Positions 1 to 4,994 of a stretch of 5,133 bases of DNA are shown here, piece by piece; position 1 is the first letter of the stretch; each line of letters begins with the position of its first letter. The stretch comes from an uncultured Bacilli bacterium (GTDB taxonomy: Bacteria; Bacillota_I; Bacilli_A; RF39; UBA660). Location: assembly GCA_949440065.1 (NCBI GenBank), contig CASRZP010000087.1, positions 1-5,133 on the forward strand, written 5' to 3'. Both the position numbers and the translations under genes were made by a program. Under the pieces are notes generated by a model that worked only from the letters and a program-made list of their open reading frames with translations, was not told where the DNA came from and did no database searches.

Positions 1-1059
1 AAGTCAGCCATCACCATTAAAGTAGGAACCATGAATGGAACATTAAAGGTAGATGGAACTACCACCAATAAGTTAACACTAGATAAAGGAAAGAAACAAA
101 CATTTGTAGTAACGTTAGAAAACTTGAATGCTATCGAAGGAAAGTTTCTTCCTTATTATATAGGAGAATTTCCTGCTGGAGTAACCTTCGGATACTTAGA
201 AGAAACAGGAGTAGATTTACCTATTGAAACAAATCTTAGTAAAAACGGTAAGAAAACGTATTCTATCTATTTAGAAAACAATTCAAGTTCAAGTGTCACC
301 ATTAATCTAGGTGTTCAAGGAGGCTTAGCGAATCAACCATTATCTTTACCATCAAACTCTCATATGATTCCTCAAGCAATAAGGGAAAATAGAAATATAT
401 CTAATATTTGGAAGTATGATCAAGTAACAGGATCTTCCACTTTTTGTGTAACAGGAGAAGAGTCTACTTGTGTTGAATATACAGAAAAACCCAAAACTTA
501 TGAAGTAGGAACCATTGTAAAATATAAAGTTAATGACACAGAGGAAAAATACTTTCATGTAGTAAGTGATAATGGTGATACCTTAACCTTACAGCAAAGA
601 GAAAATATAGTATATGATATAGCATGGTACGCAGGAGGTAGTAATACAAAAGGTCCTTTAACTATATTGCCAGCATTAGAAAGTGCAACGAGTGGATGGA
701 CTAATGTATTAGATCAGACTTATACCATGGGGACAACAATATTTAAAGATAACGCCTTTACTGAATGTTCATCATATAATTCTTGTACAACAAATACATA
801 TACATTAGGAGAAAGAACAGCCAAAGCAAGGATGATAACTGTACAAGAAGCTCATGGCTTAGGATGTACTGGATCTCCAAAATCGTGTCCAATATGGATG
901 TATAATTATTTATCTTTTTCCAGTAGTAGTGGAGGTTCTGGTAGTGGTGGAAGTTCCAGTAGTAATGGAGGAACAGTCAATCAAACAGGAGGAGAATATG
1001 GATCAAATGATGGCTATTGGACAATGAATGCGAATTCGTCCGTTTCGCCTTATGCTTGA
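1..1059 (+). CDS. Partial extracellular protein with lectin-like C-terminal domain, stopped early by TGA
   Basis: The frame is open from base 1, so the true start and any signal or prepilin peptide lie upstream; the ATG at 31 is internal to the frame and has no ribosome binding site. Codons 1-130 are Thr/Ser/Asn-rich with alternating hydrophobics, like an Ig-type beta domain. Three close cysteine pairs follow (codons 149/157, 256/262, 289/296), suggesting disulfides outside the cell. Codons 165 onward, with KARMITVQEA (about codons 275-284), PIWMYNYL and GYWTM motifs, resemble the large surface-protein families of gut Bacillota whose last domain has a C-type-lectin/FGE-like look; this is recalled by pattern, not by a search. 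A 20-residue Ser/Gly run lies at 913-972. The frame ends at TGA 1057-1059, but the same frame continues for 28 sensible residues, so the stop looks secondary. Function is unknown; ligand binding at the surface is inferred. Confidence 0.7.
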   Translation, partial: KSAITIKVGTMNGTLKVDGTTTNKLTLDKGKKQTFVVTLENLNAIEGKFLPYYIGEFPAGVTFGYLEETGVDLPIETNLSKNGKKTYSIYLENNSSSSVTINLGVQGGLANQPLSLPSNSHMIPQAIRENRNISNIWKYDQVTGSSTFCVTGEESTCVEYTEKPKTYEVGTIVKYKVNDTEEKYFHVVSDNGDTLTLQQRENIVYDIAWYAGGSNTKGPLTILPALESATSGWTNVLDQTYTMGTTIFKDNAFTECSSYNSCTTNTYTLGERTAKARMITVQEAHGLGCTGSPKSCPIWMYNYLSFSSSSGGSGSGGSSSSNGGTVNQTGGEYGSNDGYWTMNANSSVSPYA

Positions 1060-1134
1060 CGTGTGAACTACAGCGGGAACGTGTACTTCAACTTCGTTAC
1101 GAACACTTACCACGGTGGTCGAGCTGTCGTTGTA
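1030..1134 (+). other. Candidate variable region (diversity-generating retroelement-like)
   Basis: Hand count gives 53 G or C in 105 bases, far above the surrounding gene. In the 16 codons 1066-1113, eleven end in C and are AAC, TAC, AGC, TTC or CAC, all reachable from AAC by changing only adenines; the preceding sixteen codons 973-1020 have just two NNC codons. Codons such as CGT, GTT and CCT earlier in the segment could likewise come from AAT. Retroelement variable repeats sit at the 3' end of lectin-fold target genes and show this pattern because adenines of the template are randomised. No template repeat or reverse transcriptase is in the window, so the call rests on composition and position only. 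Recombination from a paralogue with different codon use is the main alternative. Confidence 0.45.
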
Positions 1135-1146
1135 ATAGAAAAGTAA
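1060..1146 (+). other. In-frame continuation after the TGA (28 codons plus TAA)
   Basis: Reading on past TGA 1057-1059 gives 28 more residues ending in GGRAVVVIEK and a TAA at 1144-1146. The ending has the look of the last strands of a lectin-like domain (G-x-R-x-V-V-V), and the residue at the TGA sits after Y-A where relatives, as I recall them, have tryptophan. So the ancestral gene almost certainly ended at 1146. The TGA may be a nonsense mutation, a sequencing or assembly error, or a site of readthrough. Recoding of TGA to Trp across the genome is unlikely because the ten other tryptophans in the window's genes use TGG. Confidence 0.65.
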
Positions 1147-1178
1147 GTTACAAGAATATGAATGTTTGACCTTATATT

Positions 1179-1210
1179 ATTAACTGTGTTGTCTATTTTT
1201 CATAGTTAAT
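1179..1210 (+). repeat. AT-rich inverted repeat downstream of the surface-protein gene
   Basis: ATTAACTGTG (1179-1188) and CATAGTTAAT (1201-1210) form a 10-bp stem with one G-U pair and a 12-base loop. No T-tract follows, so it is not a convincing intrinsic terminator. It starts 32 bases after the TAA at 1146. It could stabilise the mRNA 3' end, or be the hairpin sometimes found just past retroelement variable repeats, although those are usually GC-rich with a short loop. Confidence 0.35.
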
Positions 1211-1249
1211 TAATACAAGAATCGTGATAGAAAAAAATCAAAGAAAAAG

Positions 1250-1295
1250 GGACTGTAAGAAACTAGTTATCTAATTTCATTACAGCCTCTTTTTT
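1250..1295. terminator. Bidirectional intrinsic terminator between convergent genes
   Basis: GG (1250-1251), CTGTAA (1253-1258) and GAAA (1259-1262) pair with TTTC (1275-1278), TTACAG (1280-1285) and CC (1286-1287), leaving single-base bulges at 1252 and 1279 and a 12-base loop. On the plus strand six Ts follow at 1290-1295; on the minus strand the A-rich 1231-1248 supplies a T-rich tail. It therefore can end both the surface-protein transcript and the minus-strand small gene. The plus-strand T-tract overlaps that gene's stop codon (complement of 1294-1296). Confidence 0.7.
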
Positions 1296-1557
1296 ATAAC
1301 ATTTGATAACCGTTTTGTGTAGTGTAGTTTGCTTGCTCACTTCCATAAGGTAGTGGCATAATCATTGAGTTTTCAATGCGATTGATGCGATTTTCTAATT
1401 TTTGAAGTTGACGTTCGATTCTTGATACTCTATTTTCTAAACGATTAATTTCATTATTACATTGGCATTGTCCTTGACCTTGATTCCAATTACCATCAGG
1501 CATTGGTGGCATTGGCATGGGAAAATTGGGAAACATATAAGGATTTTGTTGATTCAT
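1294..1557 (-). CDS. Small coiled-coil protein with Pro/Met-rich N-terminus (hypothetical)
   Basis: Family not recognised. The 87-residue product has three parts: residues 1-33 rich in Pro, Met, Asn and Gln and ending in a Cys-x-Cys (C31, C33); residues 36-65 a regular coiled coil with hydrophobics at I37, L40, V44, I47, L51, L54, I58, I61 and M65 (3-4 spacing throughout); and a polar Tyr/Asn/Gln tail. There is no signal peptide or membrane segment. The start is backed by AAAGGAGT (complement of 1564-1571) seven bases upstream of ATG. It is divergent from trmB and convergent with the surface-protein gene, so it is probably a single-gene transcript. Small coat or self-assembling structural proteins of Firmicutes have a similar Pro-rich-plus-coil build, but a coat role is only a guess. 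The balanced coding signals and good ribosome binding site make a real gene likely. Confidence 0.75.
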   Translation of the reverse strand: MNQQNPYMFPNFPMPMPPMPDGNWNQGQGQCQCNNEINRLENRVSRIERQLQKLENRINRIENSMIMPLPYGSEQANYTTQNGYQML

Positions 1558-1584
1558 ATGAATACTCCTTTCTTCATCAATTTT

Positions 1585-1590
1585 ATTATA
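1585..1590 (-). promoter_or_regulatory. Possible -10 box of the small coiled-coil gene
   Basis: The complement of 1585-1590 reads TATAAT, about 15 bases upstream of the ribosome binding site, giving a short leader. No good -35 hexamer lies 16-18 bases further upstream (best is AGCACA, 3 of 6), so activation or an alternative sigma factor is possible. The element sits inside the spacer shared with the trmB promoter. Confidence 0.35.
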
Positions 1591-1596
1591 TGTTGA

Positions 1597-1625
1597 TGTA
1601 CAAATTGTGTGCTTTGTTGTATAAT
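1597..1625 (+). promoter_or_regulatory. Probable trmB promoter
   Basis: A perfect TATAAT at 1620-1625 lies 17 bases after TGTACA (1597-1602, 4 of 6 matches to TTGACA). Transcription would start near 1632, leaving a leader of under 20 bases before the trmB start codon, with the ribosome binding site inside it. It overlaps the divergent promoter region of the minus-strand gene. Confidence 0.55.
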
Positions 1626-1649
1626 AGAAAAAAGAAAAGAGGAGATTGT

Positions 1650-2273
1650 ATGCGACTTAGAAATATGAAAAATAAAAGTGAGATATTAAATCATTGCTCT
1701 TTTCTTGTGCTGAATGGTAAAAATTACAAAGGACATTGGTGCGATTACTTTAACAATAGCAATGAAATTAGAATAGAAATTGGTATGGGTAAAGGTAAAT
1801 TTTTGCTAGAAGAAGCTATAAATCATCCAGAAATCAATTTTATTGGTATAGATCGATTTGATAATGTATTAGCTCGTGCGATTTTAAAAATTGATAAACC
1901 ACTTGCTAACCTTTGCATTTTAAGATGTAATGCGATAGAATTAAATGAGTACTTTGACCATGAGGTAGGATTAATTTATTTAAACTTTTCAGACCCGTGG
2001 CCAAGGGATAGACATAGTAAAAGAAGGTTAAGCAGTCCTTCATTTTTAAAGGTTTATGAATCAATTTTTATCGATAAATACCAAATCAAAATGAAAACCG
2101 ATAATAGAAAACTATTTGAGTATTCTATTCTATCTTTTACCAACGATAATTACAAAATAGAAGAGTTATCCCTAGACTTACATAAAGATGATTATCATAT
2201 GCCAATTACTGAGTATGAAGAGAACTTTATGAGGAAAGACTATCCCATCTATTATGTCTTTGTTAGTAAATAA
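1650..2273 (+). CDS. trmB: tRNA (guanine-N7-)-methyltransferase TrmB
   Basis: TrmB transfers a methyl group from S-adenosylmethionine to N7 of guanine 46 in the variable loop of tRNAs, stabilising the tertiary fold; it acts in the cytosol. The 207-residue length matches the family (about 210 in Bacillus). Visible landmarks are the SAM-binding EIGMGKGKF loop (residues 43-51), GID at 66-68 closing the second strand (Bacillus has Glu there), the signature LNFSDPWPRDRHSKRR at 111-126 containing the catalytic-region Asp115, KTDNRKLFEYS at 149-159, and the C-terminal TEYEENF at 187-193 that the family uses for SAM and tRNA contacts. ATG 1650 is chosen because AGAGGAG lies just upstream (1638-1644) and the protein begins MRLRN like relatives; the frame is open further 5' to 1503 but that part overlaps the promoter and the divergent gene. 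All key motifs are intact. Confidence 0.97.
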   Translation: MRLRNMKNKSEILNHCSFLVLNGKNYKGHWCDYFNNSNEIRIEIGMGKGKFLLEEAINHPEINFIGIDRFDNVLARAILKIDKPLANLCILRCNAIELNEYFDHEVGLIYLNFSDPWPRDRHSKRRLSSPSFLKVYESIFIDKYQIKMKTDNRKLFEYSILSFTNDNYKIEELSLDLHKDDYHMPITEYEENFMRKDYPIYYVFVSK

Positions 2274-2326
2274 GTGTACATTTTTATGTAAAAATGATAA
2301 AAAAATTAGAAAAATTGTTATAGGTT

Positions 2327-2335
2327 TGCTATAAT
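2327..2335 (+). promoter_or_regulatory. Extended -10 promoter of the lipoprotein-ytxGH operon
   Basis: TATAAT at 2330-2335 is preceded by TGC (2327-2329), an extended -10 element. The best -35 at proper spacing is TTAGAA (2306-2311, 18-base spacer), a weak match, which an extended -10 can offset. The short leader contains AGGTG just upstream of the ATG at 2356. No clear terminator separates it from trmB, so some readthrough from trmB is possible. Confidence 0.6.
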
Positions 2336-2355
2336 ATTAATAGAGTAGGTGAAAT

Positions 2356-3036
2356 ATGAAAAAAGCATTGATTTTGCTTTCTCTTTTGGCAATGATCATT
2401 ACGACAACAACTGGGTGTAAAAAGTTAGAAGTTGTAGAGATTAAAAACCAAAATATCGATACTATTTTAGCTAGTGTCTTAGAAGGTAAACAAAAATTAT
2501 ATAATACCTCATCACTTGGATATAAGTTTTATGTACCAAGGGGAATGAAAATATTAACAAAAAATCAATATAATACCGTTATGAAATATCAAAATGATAA
2601 ATACTATCTATACACAGATTTAATTTCTTATTACTATAAGACACTAGAGAAATATCAACAAAATGAAGATGCTTATTATAGTAAGGAAATCAATTATGAT
2701 GGTAAAACTGGTTATTTGGAAATTAATGAGATAAAAAATCAATATTTAGTAGAAATGATGTATAATTATGCTAAAATAGAGTCATATGTAACAAAGGAGA
2801 ATTTAAATTCTGCTATTATTAATGGAATTTACTTGTTAACTTCCGTTAGTTATAATGATCAAGTAATTGAGACAATGGTGGGAGATAATGTCTTAAATTA
2901 CGGTGAAGAAACATTTAATATTTTTAAACCGAAGAAGGAGTCTAGTAGTCTTTTGGAATGGGGAGAAGATATTTACTATGATGTAGATAATGAATTACCA
3001 GATCCTGATAAAATAGTTACCAATAAAGATGAATAG
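2356..3036 (+). CDS. Putative membrane-anchored lipoprotein, unknown function
   Basis: The 226-residue product starts MKK, followed by a hydrophobic stretch (residues 4-15) and TTTTGC with Cys21, a type II signal peptide; the lipobox has Thr instead of the usual Leu at -3. The mature part would be lipidated on Cys21 and held on the outer face of the membrane. It is Tyr/Asn/Lys-rich with alternating hydrophobics (for example LGYKFYVPRGMKI at about 54-66), suggesting a compact alpha/beta domain, and ends in an acidic tail. I do not recognise the family. It is the first gene of a cluster whose third and fourth members are also membrane-linked (DUF948, YtxH), so an envelope role is inferred. The next gene starts 15 bases after its TAG. 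Confidence 0.85.
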   Translation: MKKALILLSLLAMIITTTTGCKKLEVVEIKNQNIDTILASVLEGKQKLYNTSSLGYKFYVPRGMKILTKNQYNTVMKYQNDKYYLYTDLISYYYKTLEKYQQNEDAYYSKEINYDGKTGYLEINEIKNQYLVEMMYNYAKIESYVTKENLNSAIINGIYLLTSVSYNDQVIETMVGDNVLNYGEETFNIFKPKKESSSLLEWGEDIYYDVDNELPDPDKIVTNKDE

Positions 3037-3051
3037 AAAGAGGTGTGAAGG

Positions 3052-3993
3052 ATGAAATTATTTGATAAATTAAAAAATGCACTTTTTGAAGAAGAATATG
3101 TAGAAGTAGAGGAAAAACCAGTTAAGAAAGAAAAGGTAGCTGAACCTAAAAAGATAGAAATTGCTAAAAAAATAGAACTACCTCCACAAAAGAAAGCAGT
3201 TGAAGAAGTTGAGGTAGAAAAAGAGACAATAGAGGAAGCTGTAGAGGAGTTATTTCAAGAAGAGTCACAGGAAGAAACATACAAGTTTCCTATGGAGTTT
3301 GAAGATAGTGACTTTACTCCTGAACCACCTATTTTTAAGGAAAAGGAATCAACGATTCAATCAGGGTACACGGGAAGTGCTTATCGTAATAAGCAATATA
3401 AAGAAAGTGGTAATTTATCTAGTGTAGCCACCAGTAGTCAGGACTATCCTATGTATGAGTATGGAACTTATGAGAAAAAGGAGCAAAAGAAGGTATTTCA
3501 ACCATCACCTGTGATTTCACCAATTTATGGAGTGTTAGATAAAAATTATAAGAAAGAAGAAATTGTTAATAAAAAAGACGTTCGACTAAGCAGTTACACA
3601 AGTTCTAGTCGAAAAATGGATATTGATGCTGTACGTGAGAAAGCCTATGGTGATTTAACTAATGAAATAGGTTTATCGATGAGTGAAGAAGAAAAGAAAT
3701 TGCAAGCAGAGTCACGTTATGAGAAAGAAGATGATGACAATTTACTGTTTGATATGAGTGATGATGATACGACGCCTGCCATTGAAAAAGTGACTATGGG
3801 TGATGCTGAAGAATATTTTAATGATTTAGGCTTAGAATATAATGTAGATTACAAAGATTTACGAAAGGAAAAAGCATCAGGTCGCCGTGTAAATAAAGTA
3901 GCAGAACCAGTTTCTAGCGGTAGCACAAATGAGGATTCACTTGAGAGTAATTTATTCGATATTATTGATTCAATGTATGAAGAAAAGGAGTAA
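3052..3993 (+). CDS. Acidic, largely disordered protein with N-terminal amphipathic helix
   Basis: No family recognised. The first 12 residues (MKLFDKLKNALF) make an amphipathic helix with L3, F4, L7, L11 and F12 on one face and Lys on the other, like the membrane-targeting tip of SepF, but no SepF domain follows. Residues 13-75 are a Glu/Lys/Val-rich low-complexity stretch. A more ordered island, VFQPSPVISPIYGVLDKNYK at 148-167, looks like a conserved short motif. Residues 186-275 mix charged helices with an Asp-rich run (227-239), and the end (LFDIIDSMYEEKE, 301-313) is predicted to be helical. There is no signal peptide or membrane span. AGAGGTG upstream (3040-3045) supports the ATG. ytxG begins three bases after its TAA with its ribosome binding site inside this gene, so the two are co-translated. 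A peripheral membrane scaffold or adaptor is inferred. Confidence 0.85.
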   Translation: MKLFDKLKNALFEEEYVEVEEKPVKKEKVAEPKKIEIAKKIELPPQKKAVEEVEVEKETIEEAVEELFQEESQEETYKFPMEFEDSDFTPEPPIFKEKESTIQSGYTGSAYRNKQYKESGNLSSVATSSQDYPMYEYGTYEKKEQKKVFQPSPVISPIYGVLDKNYKKEEIVNKKDVRLSSYTSSSRKMDIDAVREKAYGDLTNEIGLSMSEEEKKLQAESRYEKEDDDNLLFDMSDDDTTPAIEKVTMGDAEEYFNDLGLEYNVDYKDLRKEKASGRRVNKVAEPVSSGSTNEDSLESNLFDIIDSMYEEKE

Positions 3994-3996
3994 GTT

Positions 3997-4275
3997 ATGG
4001 AACCTGTTTTAAGTATATCTCTTGCTATTTTAGGCATGATATTAATTGTAGTATTCATTGTCTTAGGAATTAAATTAATTGAAATGGTCAATAGAATGAA
4101 TCGTATACTAGATAATGTAGAAGATAAAGTGAATTCATTAAACGGCTTTTTTCACATTGTAGATACCATAACCGATAAAATGGCTTTCTTAAGTGATAGT
4201 GTTGTATCTACAGTAACAGGAGTTATTCATAAGATATTTAATAGGAAAAAGAAAGAGGAGAGAGAATATGAGTAA
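3997..4275 (+). CDS. ytxG: YtxG-like DUF948 family membrane protein
   Basis: A 92-residue protein with one N-terminal membrane segment (about residues 4-25, strings of Ile/Leu/Val with Gly), then a helical region with heptad-like hydrophobics (I28, V31, M34, I37, L38, V41, V45, L48) and a basic end with RKKK. This is the layout of the DUF948 family, typified by Bacillus subtilis YtxG (about 140 residues), of unknown biochemical role and linked there to the general stress response. This copy is shorter. The ytxG-ytxH order matches Bacillus. The ribosome binding site AAAGGAG (3984-3990) lies in the tail of the upstream gene. The end overlaps ytxH by eight bases (ATGAGTAA, 4268-4275), implying translational coupling. 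The symbol is given by family and synteny, not by close similarity. Confidence 0.8.
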   Translation: MEPVLSISLAILGMILIVVFIVLGIKLIEMVNRMNRILDNVEDKVNSLNGFFHIVDTITDKMAFLSDSVVSTVTGVIHKIFNRKKKEEREYE

Positions 4276-4708
4276 AAATTTAATGAAAAGTGAAAAGAAA
4301 AAAAGTGGAATGGGAAAATTTGTATTAGGTGCAGCTTTAGGAGCAGGGCTTGGAATTTTATTTGCACCAAATAAAGGAAGTGAAACCCGTCGTCAATTAA
4401 AACAAAAGATGGATGAGTTAATTGGAAAAGCAAAAGATATCAAGATGGAAGATGTTAAAGCTGCCCTAGAAGATAAGATTGATGAAATTAAAGCAGAGTT
4501 AGAAGACTTAGATAAAGAAAAAGTGTTAAAAATTGCGAAAGAAAAAGGTAAACAAATCAAAAAGAAATGTGAAGATTTAGTTAATCTTGCTATTGAAAAA
4601 GGAACACCAATTTTAAGAGATGCAGCAGAAGAGGTACGTGAGAAGGCAGCAGATGTTGTTCGTGAAGTATTAGAAAAATTAGAGAAAAAAGAAAGTAAAG
4701 CAAAATAA
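4268..4708 (+). CDS. ytxH: YtxH-like protein
   Basis: The 146-residue protein has a short basic N-terminus, a Gly/Ala-rich membrane-like segment (about residues 16-33, GAALGAGLGILFAP) and the family hallmark APNKGSETR at 33-41, as in the YtxH domain (Bacillus APxxGxxTR pattern). The remaining hundred residues are Lys/Glu-rich amphipathic helix without prolines except one (near 115), resembling LEA-like stress proteins. Function in the family is unknown beyond association with the general stress response and the envelope. AGGAG at 4256-4260 precedes the ATG, which overlaps the ytxG stop. Its TAA (4706-4708) directly abuts the -35 box of the tyrS promoter, and there is no terminator of its own. 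Confidence 0.9.
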   Translation: MSKNLMKSEKKKSGMGKFVLGAALGAGLGILFAPNKGSETRRQLKQKMDELIGKAKDIKMEDVKAALEDKIDEIKAELEDLDKEKVLKIAKEKGKQIKKKCEDLVNLAIEKGTPILRDAAEEVREKAADVVREVLEKLEKKESKAK

Positions 4709-4737
4709 TTGACAGAATGAATATTTTCGTTTATAAT
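4709..4737 (+). promoter_or_regulatory. Consensus sigma-A promoter of tyrS
   Basis: TTGACA (4709-4714) and TATAAT (4732-4737) are perfect hexamers with a 17-base spacer. Transcription should start near 4744. The -35 begins at the base after the ytxH stop codon. The strength suggests constitutive initiation with control left to the T-box leader. Confidence 0.92.
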
Positions 4738-4743
4738 AAAACG

Positions 4744-4973
4744 CAAATTGATTTTCGATGAACAATATTAGTAGAATTCTTGTTGGTAATATAGAGATTT
4801 AGTATTTGGTGCAAACTAAACAAGATAAGAATTTGAAATACCTATTGGGAGAAAATCGCGAGGATTCTTCGCGTTACCAAAAGAAAGTTGCACTATAATT
4901 ATAGTGAAATAAGGTGGTACCGCGGGTTTTTAAAAGTTCGTCCTTAACAATTGTTAGGGATGAACTTTTTTCT
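4744..4973 (+). promoter_or_regulatory. T-box riboswitch (tyrosine specifier) of tyrS
   Basis: The leader senses uncharged tRNA-Tyr and allows tyrS transcription when tyrosine charging is low. Stem I base: GATTTTC 4750-4756 with GAAAATC 4851-4857; then CAATA 4763-4767 with TATTG 4843-4847. The specifier loop has the loop-E pieces AGTA (4770-4773) and GAA (4835-4837) and carries TAC, a Tyr codon, at 4839-4841. Above it AATTCTT 4775-4781 pairs with AAGAATT 4827-4833, then the AG bulge AGAGA (4793-4797) and the apical hairpin TTTAGT/ACTAAA (4798-4803/4815-4820) enclosing the typical TTGGTGCAA loop. The T-box GGTGGTACCGCG is at 4913-4924; its TGGT would pair with the ACCA end of tRNA-Tyr. AAGG (4911-4914) with CCTT (4942-4945) forms the antiterminator. 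Class assignment is firm; individual lower helices were folded by eye. Confidence 0.95.
4932..4973 (+). terminator. Attenuator terminator of the tyrS T-box
   Basis: AAAAGTTC (4932-4939) through TAACA pairs with TGTTA through GAACTTTT (to 4969) in a long stem with two G-U type positions, followed by Ts at 4966-4971. Its 5' arm includes the CCTT needed for the antiterminator, so the two structures exclude each other. It also appears to be the only terminator available to transcripts coming through ytxH. Confidence 0.92.
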
Positions 4974-4994
4974 ATGAAAAAGGAGAGAAACAAT

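Noticed and set aside
1057..1059. Genome-wide TGA-to-Trp reassignment (Mycoplasma-type code)
   Set aside because: Ten of eleven Trp positions in the window use TGG; an AT-rich genome with the alternative code would use TGA often.
1149..1222. Nine-base direct repeat TACAAGAAT at 1149-1157 and 1214-1222 as an insertion footprint
   Set aside because: Short AT-rich repeat with no mobile gene or inverted ends between the copies; expected by chance in such sequence.
1503..1649. Upstream extension of the trmB reading frame to an ATG at 1503
   Set aside because: It would overlap the divergent small gene and the trmB promoter, lacks a ribosome binding site, and adds 49 residues not seen in the TrmB family.
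2277..2290. TACAT/ATGTA hairpin right after trmB as a terminator
   Set aside because: Five AT-rich base pairs with a four-T loop and no T-tract behind it; too weak to call.
3849..4746. Open frames on the minus strand across the ytxG-ytxH region as antisense genes
   Set aside because: They lie opposite well-supported genes, have no ribosome binding sites that stand out, and their Ser/Phe-rich content mirrors Lys/Glu-rich coding on the other strand.
4974..4994. In-frame ATG at 4974 as the tyrS start
   Set aside because: It directly follows the terminator T-tract and places the AAGGAG ribosome binding site inside the coding region.
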